NCBI GenBank assembly: GCA_927407015.1
Contig: CAKMJT010000009.1
Location: forward strand, 1-64,000
DNA from: an uncultured Proteiniphilum sp.
Lineage (GTDB): Bacteria; Bacteroidota; Bacteroidia; Bacteroidales; Dysgonomonadaceae
Length of the DNA: 64,000 nt
Direction of reading: 5' to 3'
Part shown: positions 17,641-26,405 of the stretch, in pieces
How the letters are laid out: each line of letters begins with the position of its first letter
How positions within the stretch are numbered: the first letter of the stretch is position 1
The notes under the pieces: generated by a model
Seen by the model: only the letters and a program-made list of their open reading frames with translations
Databases searched by the model: none
What the model was told of the DNA's origin: nothing
Made by a program: the position numbers and the translations under genes

Positions 17641-18797
17641 ATGTATACAATAACATCATTCTGTTTAACGGCCCTGCTGATGGTGCAGGGCACAATAGCC
17701 CAGTCGACGGCTGTCCGATTTGCCGATTCGGAGATGAAACGTGCTCCGCAGGCCTGGCAGCTGGATCATGGTAAACGGCTCTATTTCGGTTACGCACAAG
17801 GGGTGGGTACGATGGCGATGCTGAAAGTATGGAGAGAGACCGGCGACCGCAAGTATCTCGATTATGTGATTGAGTGGGCCGATACCCTGATCAATGATCG
17901 GGGCGAGATTCATCTCTACAAGGTGGAGACCTACAATATCGACTACATAAACTCAGGGAAAGTGCTCTTCGAGGTATACCGACAGACGGGCAATGAGAAG
18001 TACAGGCTGGCCATGGACCGACTGGTGGATCAGATGAAAGTACATCCCCGCACACACGAAGGGGCTTTCTGGCATAAGCTGATTTATCCCCATCAGATCT
18101 GGCTCGACGGACTCTACATGGGGGCACCTTTCCTGGCAGAATATGCCGTTACCTTCGACCGGCCGGAACTCATCGATGATGTGATGACTCAGTTCCTGGT
18201 CTGCGCCAGGCACACCTACAATGAGGCTACCGGACTCTATTATCATGCCTGGGACGAAAGCAAGAGGCAGCAATGGGCCAACAAGGAGACCGGACAGTCG
18301 CCCAACTTCTGGGGGCGCAGCATTGGCTGGTGGTTCATGGCACTGGTGGATGTGCTGGACTATATACCGGCAGAACACCCCCAACGTTCCGAACTGATCC
18401 GCATGATCGGGGGCTGGCCGAAACATTGCCACGCTACCAGGATGCTTCGGGCCTCTGGTACCAGGTGCTAGACCAGGGGGACAGGGCGGGAAACTATCTG
18501 GAGGCATCGGTCTCGTCCATGTTTATGTATTCGCTTGCAAAAGCAACGAACAAAGGATACATTCATAAAAAATTCCGCGCAGTGGCAGAGAAAGCCTACG
18601 AGGGATTGATGAACAGGCTCATCACCGAACATGAAGACAGTACGTTATCTCTCACCCAGTGTTGTTCTGTGGGTGGGCTGGGAGGGAATCCCTATCGCGA
18701 CGGCAGCTTTGAATATTATATCAGTGAGAAGATCAGAGACAACGAAGCCAAGGCTACCGGGCCCTTTATCATGGGATGTCTCGAGTTGAATAAATAA
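17641..18797 (+). pseudogene. GH105 unsaturated rhamnogalacturonyl hydrolase, broken by a one-base deletion
   Basis: Two frames together give one full GH105 protein with a secretion signal (ends GTIAQ). The first frame runs to 18471 and matches the family up to the sequence ELIRMIGG; the family then continues in the next frame (LAETLPRYQDASGLWYQV...) to 18797. The shift falls in the run of five G at 18409-18413; a sixth G would restore one 386-residue protein. The catalytic region WLDGLYMG and the C-terminal CSVGGLGGNPYRDGSFEYY are both well conserved, so the break is recent, a programmed slip, or a sequencing error. The intact relative at 28763-29944 shares the overall sequence. GH105 removes unsaturated galacturonate from the non-reducing end. 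Confidence 0.8.
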
Positions 18798-18808
18798 CGA
18801 TTGATATA

Positions 18809-19576
18809 ATGCATACATTTTCAAGATTCACCCTTTTTCTGTTTTCTTCCTGCAATGATAGCACCGGGAAGGACTCACCCTATAGTTATCTGTATGAGAA
18901 CCTCCCATTTGAGATGCCGTTGCTCTCACCTCCCATATTCCCCGACTATAGTGTCTGCGTGACCGAGTTCGGTGGCAGAGGTGATGGTACATCTCTGAAC
19001 ACCGGTGCCTTTGCCAAGGCAATGGACCATCTCTCCTCCCGGGGGGGAGGGAGGCTGGTAGTATCCGCAGGCGTCTGGTTCACAGGACCCATTGTGTTGC
19101 AGAGCAACATCAACCTGCACCTGGAGGATCGAGCAATCATACTGTTTTCTCCCGACAAGGATCTTTATCCGCTGGTAGAAACATCGTTCGAAGGGTTGGA
19201 CACCCGTCGCTGTCAGTCTCCCATCTGGGGTAAAGATCTGCAGAACATTGCCATCACTGGCAGTGGGGCCATCGATGGCAATGGCCATCACTGGCGTCCG
19301 TTGAAGAGAGATAAGGTGACTGAGAAAGAATGGAATCAGGCAACCTCGCAGGGTGGAGTCTTTAAACGAGACGACTACTGGATGCCCTCTGTCGCCTATC
19401 TGCATGGTGATTCTACCAGCGAGATGAATGTACCCCGTAACCTGCAATCGGAAGAGGAATGGTTTGCCTTAAGGGATTTCCTGCGTCCCGTAATGATAAG
19501 CTTTCAGAACTGCAGGAATGTGTTTCTGCAGGGTGGTATCATTCAAAATTTTTTACAACCAAAGATACAAATATGA
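18809..19576 (+). pseudogene. Truncated GH28 polygalacturonase (N-terminal 240 residues only)
   Basis: The frame encodes the N-terminal part of a GH28 enzyme closely related to the intact 558-residue one at 30765-32441; shared blocks include DLPFEMP/NLPFEMP, LILFSPDKELYPLVET, FEGLDTRRCQSPI and EEEW..(I/L)(K/R)DFLRPVM. The similarity stops at about 19540 (LQGGIIQN, against LHGVLFENSPAWN) and the frame ends 36 bp later. All catalytic Asp motifs of the parallel beta-helix are therefore missing. The tail reads into the leader of the next GH28 gene, overlapping it by 4 bp (ATGA). The signal peptide is also short (about 13 residues before Cys). Best explained by a deletion joining two neighbouring genes. 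Confidence 0.8.
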
Positions 19577-20892
19577 AGTTCAAAAAAACAATTCTGATTT
19601 TGATTTGCACTTTGACGAGTGTTCCTTTTTTCGCGAACGATCGGTTTCCCGACGGAACAGTGATCCCTGACTGGTTCACAAACTTCGAAAAGGTAAAGAT
19701 TGAGAAGCTGGGGAAGATTTATCGGATCACCGATCATGGCGTGGTGAATGACAGTATCCTTCTACAGACTGAGCAGATCCAGTCTGTCATTGACAAGGCG
19801 TATGCAAACGGAGGGGGAGTGGTATACATCCCAAAAGGGGTCTATCTGAGCGGGGCTCTTTTTTTCAAACAAAACACCCATCTCTTCCTGGAGAAAGATG
19901 CGGTACTAAAAGGGAGTGACGATATCAGCCATTTTCCTATTCTCCCAACCCGGATTGAGGGGCAAAGTATCGACTATTTTGCCGCTCTGATTAATGCCGA
20001 CGGTCTCGACGGGTTCACCATCTCCGGCAAGGGAACCATTGACGGCAACGGCCTGCGTTACTGGAAATCATTCTGGCTGCGCAGGAAGTTTAATTCCCAA
20101 TGTACCAACCTGGATGAGATGCGGCCGCGACTGGTTTTTATTTCGAACAGTAAGAATGTACATCTCACCGGTGTGCGACTGATCAATTCTCCTTTCTGGA
20201 CCACACATCTCTACAAGAGTGAGAATGTAAGACTTTCAGATCTAACTATTTTCGCTCCCCGGGAGCCGGTGAAAGCGCCCAGCTCTGACGCGGTGGACAT
20301 TGATGTCTGTACCAATGTACATATCACCCAGTGCAATATCTCGGTCAACGATGATGCCATCGCACTCAAGGGAGGCAAGGGCCCCCATGCCGACAAGGAT
20401 GCAAATAACGGGGCCAACCGCAACGTGATCATTGAGGATTGTACCTTCGGTTTCTGTCACGGCGTACTCACCTGTGGCAGCGAATCGATACACAACAGGA
20501 ATATAATTGTCCGCCGCCTCCAGGTGGATCAGGCGGTAAGGCTCCTCTGGCTGAAGATGCGGCCCGATACACCGCAAAATTACGAATATATTCTTGTGGA
20601 GGATATCACCGGGAATGCCAGCAGTTTTCTCTACATCAAACCCTGGACACAGTTTTTTGATTTGAAGGGACAAAAAGAGATGCCGCTTTCCTATTCCAGC
20701 CATGTGACCATGCGTAACATTTCCCTTGAATGCAACGTGTTTTTTGATGTCATCGAATCCGATCAGTACCTTTTATCCGATTTCACCCTTGAGAACCTGC
20801 ATATCAAAGCAAAAAAAGAGGATATCCCCCGGGGGTTCATCAGGAACCTAAGTTTGAAAAATATAACGGTAAACGGTCAGAGACGTTTCTGA
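19573..20892 (+). CDS. GH28 family pectinase (polygalacturonase or related)
   Basis: 439 residues from the ATG at 19573, with a signal peptide (ILILICTLTSVPFFA). It is a right-handed beta-helix protein with the GH28 motifs in order: SSDAVDIDVC (first Asp), SVNDDAIALKGG (the two catalytic Asp), CHGVLTCGSE (His) and RLLWLKM in place of the usual RIK. The DYFAALINADGLDGFTISGKGTIDGNG region is also typical. A frame extension to 19459 belongs to the neighbouring truncated gene. The altered RIK region and long DUF-like N terminus leave open activity on rhamnogalacturonan or xylogalacturonan rather than plain polygalacturonate. It is the last gene of the plus-strand operon. Confidence 0.85.
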   Translation: MKFKKTILILICTLTSVPFFANDRFPDGTVIPDWFTNFEKVKIEKLGKIYRITDHGVVNDSILLQTEQIQSVIDKAYANGGGVVYIPKGVYLSGALFFKQNTHLFLEKDAVLKGSDDISHFPILPTRIEGQSIDYFAALINADGLDGFTISGKGTIDGNGLRYWKSFWLRRKFNSQCTNLDEMRPRLVFISNSKNVHLTGVRLINSPFWTTHLYKSENVRLSDLTIFAPREPVKAPSSDAVDIDVCTNVHITQCNISVNDDAIALKGGKGPHADKDANNGANRNVIIEDCTFGFCHGVLTCGSESIHNRNIIVRRLQVDQAVRLLWLKMRPDTPQNYEYILVEDITGNASSFLYIKPWTQFFDLKGQKEMPLSYSSHVTMRNISLECNVFFDVIESDQYLLSDFTLENLHIKAKKEDIPRGFIRNLSLKNITVNGQRRF

Positions 20893-20920
20893 ATTGATGG
20901 CAAGATAAACCCGAAAGGGA

Positions 20921-21730
20921 TTACTTATAGGCAGGGCTAACCCATGCTTCAGATCCCTTTTCCTTACTCTCCGCGGCCCAGCGGATCCCTCTCTTCATCA
21001 TTTCCAGGGCTTCGGGCACCTCGAAATCTTTCGCCACGTGTCCCAGCGAGGAGTAGAAGACACGCCCCTTACCGAACGATTTTTTCCAGACGACCGGTAT
21101 CACGGCACCGTCGATCCAGTCGTTGTGCTCACCCGTGAAGGTGGTGGTCGCCAGCACCTTCACATTCGGGTCTATATGCATGAAGTACTGCTCAGACTGC
21201 ATGGAAAAATCGTTCAGACCGGCCGTCACCGGATCATTCTGATCCATGATATGTACATCATAAGCAATGATATTGCCCGGATGGGCTACCCACTGTCCCC
21301 CTACCATGTACTGGAATTCCACGTTGCTGCGAAATGAATCGCCTGTACCGCCGTGCCATCCGGCAAGGCCGGTGCCGCTCTTCACCGCATTCAGCAGTGC
21401 TCTTTCCTGCTGCGGGGTGATCTCTCCCTGGGTGACATGCTGGATAATCAGATCTACTTCAGCCATCATGGCCGAGTCGGTATAACAGGAGAGATTGTCG
21501 AAAACGAACACTTCCGCACCCTCTGATTCCAGCCAGGGTACAAATAGATCGCGGCACTGTTCCGGTTCGTGTCCTTTCCAACCTCCATACACATAGAGGA
21601 CCTTTTTGCCACGGAGTGCCTCCTGGTTTGTCCCGCCGGTGACTGCCGGCTTGCTCGTGTTGCTGTAACTCATCGTCATGGTCGTTAATCCAAAAAAAAG
21701 TGATAATAAAAATGAGTGAATAGGTTTCAT
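20921..21730 (-). CDS. ThuA-domain secreted protein
   Basis: 269 residues with a signal peptide and the ThuA glutamine-amidotransferase-like fold: KKVLYVYGGWKGHEPEQC (strand 1), DLIIQHVTQGEITPQQERALLNAV, GLAGWHGGTGDSFR, GGQWVAHPGN and GRVFYSSLGHVAKDF are all typical. ThuA proteins are linked to disaccharide or 3-keto-sugar metabolism in other bacteria, usually with a Gfo/Idh oxidoreductase; one such gene lies 3 kb away at 24954-26339. The exact reaction is not established. It is convergent with the GH28 gene at 19573-20892 and has its own well-formed promoter. Confidence 0.85.
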   Translation of the reverse strand: MKPIHSFLLSLFFGLTTMTMSYSNTSKPAVTGGTNQEALRGKKVLYVYGGWKGHEPEQCRDLFVPWLESEGAEVFVFDNLSCYTDSAMMAEVDLIIQHVTQGEITPQQERALLNAVKSGTGLAGWHGGTGDSFRSNVEFQYMVGGQWVAHPGNIIAYDVHIMDQNDPVTAGLNDFSMQSEQYFMHIDPNVKVLATTTFTGEHNDWIDGAVIPVVWKKSFGKGRVFYSSLGHVAKDFEVPEALEMMKRGIRWAAESKEKGSEAWVSPAYK

Positions 21731-21775
21731 CGGATTGCATTTAATTGAAGAGTAGGTCTATGTTTTTTATTCGCA

Positions 21776-21806
21776 CAAAGATAAAAATTTTTCAGACAGA
21801 GTCAAA
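21776..21806 (-). promoter_or_regulatory. Consensus Bacteroides promoter for the thuA-like gene
   Basis: On the minus strand TTTG (21806-21803), a 19-bp spacer and TATCTTTG (21783-21776) match the Bacteroides sigma-factor consensus exactly. It sits 46 bp upstream of the start codon at 21730 and is the best promoter match in the window. Confidence 0.75.
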
Positions 21807-21995
21807 TAATGTTGTACCTATTTGAATAAGCCTGGTAAATTCCTGTTTTTCACAGGCTAAATGCAAATCAGAATCATTCTTTCTTTTATATGTACTTTTT
21901 TCAGTATAATTTTATGTGATTTTTCGAAACACTCCGGTAACATACATCGGCTATCGTTTTTGAAGATAAGAACAAACATATAAAAGATAACAACC

Positions 21996-24599
21996 ATGAT
22001 TGCAAAACAACGCTTTTTCCTACTCCCGCTCATCCTGCTGGTATTGGCCGGCTGCAATACCTCTTACACAAACAGTGCCCTGTCTTCCGAAAAGCGTGCG
22101 GAAGACCTGGTGAAAAGACTCACCCTCGAGGAGAAGGTACAGCTGATGATGGATGCCTCCGCACCGGTGGAGCGACTGGGTATCAAAGAGTACAACTGGT
22201 GGAATGAGGCACTGCATGGAGTAGGCCGCTCGGGACTGGCTACTGTCTATCCGCAGCCTATCGGTATGGCAGCTTCTTTCGACAGGGAAGCGCTCTTCCA
22301 TGTTTTCGAGTCTGTCTCCGATGAGGCCCGTGCCAAGAATACCCTTTATTCCGCTCAGGGGAGTTACGAACGGTACCAGGGACTCACCATGTGGACGCCC
22401 ACGGTCAACCTGTTGCGTGATCCCCGCTGGGGCAGGGGGATAGAGACCTATGGTGAAGACCCTTACCTTGCCGCCCGCATGGGCGTGATGGTGGTGAAGG
22501 GGCTACAGGGTCCCGATGACCAGCCATATGACAAGCTGCATGCCTGTGCGAAGCATTTCGCCGTTCACTCTGGACCCGAATGGAACCGTCACTCCTTCAA
22601 CGCGGAGCATATTGACCCGCGTGATCTGTATGAGACCTATCTTCCTGCTTTTAAAGCACTGGTCACGGAGGCGAACGTACAACAGGTGATGTGTGCCTAT
22701 AACCGTTTTGAGGGCGATCCCTGCTGTGGTAGCAATCGACTGCTGATGCAGATATTGCGGGGTGAGTGGGGCTACGAAGGAGTCGTCGTGGCCGACTGTG
22801 GTGCTGTAGCCGACTTCTACAAGGACTACGGGCACCGCACCCATGGCAGTGCCGCGGAGGCCTCAGCGGCTGCAGTGCAGAGCGGCACCGACCTGGACTG
22901 CGGCACCAGCTACAAGGCGTTGCTGGAGGGTGTGGAGAAAGGGCTGATAGCCGAGTCTGATATCGATGTCTCTGTCCGGCGGCTGATGAAGGCCCGTTTT
23001 GCACTGGGTGAGATGGATGATCCAGGGAAGGTCTCCTGGACACAGATCCCCTACTCGGTGGTAGCGTCGGTAAGACATGACTCGCTCGCCCTCGATATGG
23101 CCCGCCGGTCGATGACGTTGCTGACGAACAGGAACAGTTTCCTGCCACTGAAACGTGGCGGACAGACGATAGCCGTGATGGGGCCCAATGCCAATGACTC
23201 GGTGATGCAGTGGGGCAACTACAACGGCACACCCCGCCGGACAGTGACCATCCTGCAGGGAATAGAGGCTGCCATGGGTCCTGATGACCGGCTGATCTAC
23301 GAGCAGGGATCATCATGGGTAGAGCGTACCGTGATCCGGAGTGTGTTCAACCAGTGTCAGTCAACCGATGGACCCGGCTTCAGCGGCCGTTACTGGAACA
23401 ATACCCGGCAGGAAGGCGCTCCTGCAGCAGCAGTACAGATAAGCACCCCCTTTCATTTTTCAGCGGGCGGTGCTACTGTTTTCGCCCCCGGCGTGAACCT
23501 GACTGATTTCTCCGCTGCCTATACCAGTGTATTAACCCCTGAGAAAACGGGAGAGGTTGTATTCGATTTCAACGCTACCGGCATCGTCAAGCTGAAGGTG
23601 GATGGGAAAGAGGTGGCTTCTTTCACCAACCGTCACGGCACCCGCAAGGTGTCCCACACGATGGTTGTGGAGGCCGGGAAAAGGTATCAGCTGGAGATAA
23701 GCTATGAACCACTCAGGAACGAGGCACAGCTTCATTTCGACCTGGGTTTCAAGGATGATGTGGATATCCGTCAATCGGTGGAAAAGGTAAAGGATGCCGA
23801 TGTCGTGATCTTCGTGGGTGGCATCTCACCCTCACTGGAAGGGGAAGAGATGGGCCTGGAACTACCCGGTTTCAGAGGCGGTGACCGCACCGATATTGAG
23901 CTACCTGCCGTACAAAGGGAGCTGATCACAGCCATCCATCGTGCAGGGAAAAAGATAGTGATGGTGAACTGTTCCGGTTCACCGGTGGCGCTGGTGCCGG
24001 AGGCAGAGAGGTGCGAGGCGATCCTGCAGGCATGGTATCCGGGTCAGGAAGGAGGCACTGCCGTGGCAGAAGTTCTTTTTGGTGATTATAATCCTGCCGG
24101 ACGTTTACCGGTCACCTTCTACCGTGATCTCTCTCAGTTACCCGATTTTGAGGATTACAGCATGCAGGGGCGTACTTATCGCTATATGCGGCAGGAGCCG
24201 CTGTTTCCATTCGGCTATGGACTCAGCTATACCACATTCCAGTATGGTAAACCAATGCTGGATAAAGAGCATGTGACTGCCGGACAAATTGTGAAGCTGA
24301 CTGTTCCGGTGACCAATAGCGGTAAAAGGGGAGGTGACGAAGTGGTACAGCTCTACCTGAGAAAGGTGGGTGATGCTGCCGGCCCCCTTAAGACACTGCG
24401 TTCCTTCCGGCGGCTTTTCATCCCCGCCGGAGAGACGGCAGAGGTCACCTTTGAGCTGGGAGAGAAAGAACTGGAGTGGTGGGACGAATCCATTCAGTCT
24501 GTAGGCAGCTGCCCCGGCGAGTACGAGATCATGGTAGGCGGCAGCTCCAAGGATAAGGATTTACAGGTTTCCCGTATTTATGTTATGGCTCCACGGTGA
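21996..24599 (+). CDS. GH3 beta-glycosidase with PA14 insert, beta-xylosidase/glucosidase type
   Basis: 867 residues, lipoprotein signal (LILLVLAGC). Domain order: GH3 N-terminal barrel (about 35-340) with NWWNEALHGVGR, KHFAVHSGPE and the nucleophile Asp267 in VVADCGAV; GH3 C-terminal alpha/beta domain split by a PA14-type beta-barrel (about 450-590, GFSGRYWNN...FDFNATGIVKLKVDGKE); the second half contains GEEMGLELPGFRGGDRTDIELP; then a fibronectin-like end domain (EVVQLYLRKV). VADCGA rather than VSDWGA points to the xylosidase-like branch. It shares 3' bases with the GH43 remnant on the other strand. Confidence 0.88.
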   Translation: MIAKQRFFLLPLILLVLAGCNTSYTNSALSSEKRAEDLVKRLTLEEKVQLMMDASAPVERLGIKEYNWWNEALHGVGRSGLATVYPQPIGMAASFDREALFHVFESVSDEARAKNTLYSAQGSYERYQGLTMWTPTVNLLRDPRWGRGIETYGEDPYLAARMGVMVVKGLQGPDDQPYDKLHACAKHFAVHSGPEWNRHSFNAEHIDPRDLYETYLPAFKALVTEANVQQVMCAYNRFEGDPCCGSNRLLMQILRGEWGYEGVVVADCGAVADFYKDYGHRTHGSAAEASAAAVQSGTDLDCGTSYKALLEGVEKGLIAESDIDVSVRRLMKARFALGEMDDPGKVSWTQIPYSVVASVRHDSLALDMARRSMTLLTNRNSFLPLKRGGQTIAVMGPNANDSVMQWGNYNGTPRRTVTILQGIEAAMGPDDRLIYEQGSSWVERTVIRSVFNQCQSTDGPGFSGRYWNNTRQEGAPAAAVQISTPFHFSAGGATVFAPGVNLTDFSAAYTSVLTPEKTGEVVFDFNATGIVKLKVDGKEVASFTNRHGTRKVSHTMVVEAGKRYQLEISYEPLRNEAQLHFDLGFKDDVDIRQSVEKVKDADVVIFVGGISPSLEGEEMGLELPGFRGGDRTDIELPAVQRELITAIHRAGKKIVMVNCSGSPVALVPEAERCEAILQAWYPGQEGGTAVAEVLFGDYNPAGRLPVTFYRDLSQLPDFEDYSMQGRTYRYMRQEPLFPFGYGLSYTTFQYGKPMLDKEHVTAGQIVKLTVPVTNSGKRGGDEVVQLYLRKVGDAAGPLKTLRSFRRLFIPAGETAEVTFELGEKELEWWDESIQSVGSCPGEYEIMVGGSSKDKDLQVSRIYVMAPR

Positions 24600-24944
24600 A
24601 CCAGTCGATGATTGCCCGTCCCCCGTCATTGTTACCCGTAATCCATACCCATGATTACCAGTCCCGTTCGTTCACCCTGAATAGCTTGTGAGGGGCTGAA
24701 CGTAAGCATCACGGTAGCAGTGAAGCTGCTCGAGGGAAATTTCTGCAGCAGCAGGCTGGACAGATCCCACAGGTTGGTGTACTGCGCAGGTACCGGCACG
24801 GAATAGAGATGCAGTTTCCCCGTCTCCGGTATCAGCCACCCATATTTTTGAACCCTCCCTCTGCGCAAAGATGCGGGACGCGACGAGGAGAAGAATGAGA
24901 ATTAACCCTGTCTGATGAACTGTGCTGTATCTGATAAACGACAT
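24583..24944 (-). pseudogene. Remnant of a secreted GH43 glycosidase
   Basis: A good signal peptide (LILILLLVASRIFAQ) starts at 24944 but is followed after a few residues by C-terminal sequence only. A second frame (24868-24632) holds KLHLYSVPVPAQYTNLWDL, LLLQKFPSSSFTATVML and GERTGLVIMGMDYG, matching the C-terminal beta-sandwich of large GH43 enzymes. A third frame ends GRAIIDWFTVEP at 24583. So the catalytic five-bladed propeller is gone and two further frameshifts exist. The stop overlaps the 3' end of the GH3 gene by 17 bp. It lies 9 bp after the Gfo/Idh gene, at the end of the pectin operon. Family assignment rests on the C-terminal part alone. Confidence 0.6.
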
Positions 24945-24953
24945 CGTGCTGTG

Positions 24954-26339
24954 CTATTTGATTCTTTTGTACTCCTTTTTCTCCTGTGGCTGAATGGTGG
25001 TCAGATCCTTGATCATCACCGGCTCTTTCGAGGCGATGCTCTTCCTGGCAGCGATACCCACGAGGCAGGCCAGGGCGCCGTCTCTCACTCCGGCAGACTG
25101 TTTCAGCGGATCGGGCGTGTTGGGAACAAAGACCTGATCTTTCAGAAGCTTGTCTCCGCCTCCATGGCCGTCACCCTGAGGCACCTGAATATACTCTCTT
25201 TTCCCGAAATTTCTGGCAACAATGATCTCATCGTAATTTACGTCAGACGTGGGATTCGATTCCTGAATCCAGGCATCCATTCTGCCTTTGGTACCATTAA
25301 ATGCAATTCTGTATCCTTCATAGGGCGAATAGGTTGTTAATGAGTATGATACCTGAACCCCATTCATATACTTGATGGTTGCAGCCATTTTGTCGTAGAT
25401 GTTCACATCATTTCTGAATACGCACCCATCGCGATGATAGCCGTCATACTTTTCATTATCTACATACAACCTTTTGAGCCTTTGATCTTTCGTGATGTCC
25501 CAGTAGAAATTACACGCTTTTGAATGAGGGCAATTTCTGCAGTTGTCTGCTCTGAATGGACCGTTTTTTCCGTAAAACTGCAAATCACCCAATGCATATA
25601 CACTTTCAGGATCGCTTTGAATCCACCAGTTCAGCAGGTCGAAATGATGACTGGCTTTGTGTACCCAAAGTGAACCTCCTTTTTCCACGAGCCTGTGCCA
25701 TCTTCTGAAATAGTCTGCTCCGTGGGAGGTGTCGAGGTACCAGTGGAAATCGACAGATGTCAGATCGCCAATCTCGCCGGAACGCAGTATCTCCCACATT
25801 TTCGCGCGGTGTGGTGAGTAACGGTAGTTAAAGGTGACACGGCACTTTTTACCTGTTCTCTTCTCGGCATCAATGATCGTCTGAATTTTTTTCTCATCTA
25901 TCGCCATCGGTTTTTCACAGATGATGTCTGCACCCATCTCCATTCCTTTCTCCACAAAATAATCGTGCGTGTTATCATCAGTGGTTATGATAAGTGCCTC
26001 GGGTTCGGTCTCACGCATCATTTGTTCAAAATCGGTGTACGTGGGACAATTCGCCCCAATCATTTGACTGCCTACCTCCAGCCTTCCCGGATTTTTATCA
26101 CAGAGTCCCACGAACTCCACGTAGTTGGAATAATCTCTGACGATACTGTCTCCCCACATACCTGTACCTCTGTTCCCAAGACCTACTACCGCTATTTTTG
26201 TTTTACCGGTAGATTGATTCAGGTCAGCAACGTTGCCGCCAAAAATCTGTGATTTGGGGTCAACAAGGGTTGTTCCGGCGATAGCTCCGGAGACAGCCAA
26301 AAATTTTCTTCGAGACATTGAATTGACTTTGTTGTTCAT
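24954..26339 (-). CDS. Gfo/Idh/MocA-family oxidoreductase with Tat signal
   Basis: 461 residues. A twin-arginine signal (SRRKFLAVSG, residues 9-18) indicates folded export with its NAD(P) cofactor. The Rossmann fingerprint is VVGLGNRGTG (about 50-59), with the typical CEKPMAID (catalytic Lys) and GGSLWVHKASHHFDLLNWW (active-site His region). A cysteine cluster (NCRNCPHSKAC) could bind a metal. Enzymes of this family oxidise or isomerise sugars; the substrate here is not known. It is the eighth gene from SusC in the pectin operon, 66 bp downstream of PL1-CE8. Confidence 0.85.
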   Translation of the reverse strand: MNNKVNSMSRRKFLAVSGAIAGTTLVDPKSQIFGGNVADLNQSTGKTKIAVVGLGNRGTGMWGDSIVRDYSNYVEFVGLCDKNPGRLEVGSQMIGANCPTYTDFEQMMRETEPEALIITTDDNTHDYFVEKGMEMGADIICEKPMAIDEKKIQTIIDAEKRTGKKCRVTFNYRYSPHRAKMWEILRSGEIGDLTSVDFHWYLDTSHGADYFRRWHRLVEKGGSLWVHKASHHFDLLNWWIQSDPESVYALGDLQFYGKNGPFRADNCRNCPHSKACNFYWDITKDQRLKRLYVDNEKYDGYHRDGCVFRNDVNIYDKMAATIKYMNGVQVSYSLTTYSPYEGYRIAFNGTKGRMDAWIQESNPTSDVNYDEIIVARNFGKREYIQVPQGDGHGGGDKLLKDQVFVPNTPDPLKQSAGVRDGALACLVGIAARKSIASKEPVMIKDLTTIQPQEKKEYKRIK

Positions 26340-26405
26340 TTTTATTTCAATATTAAGGGTGAATATTCAGGTCATTTTTGGCAGATTGTTCATCGAAAAT
26401 GTTTG

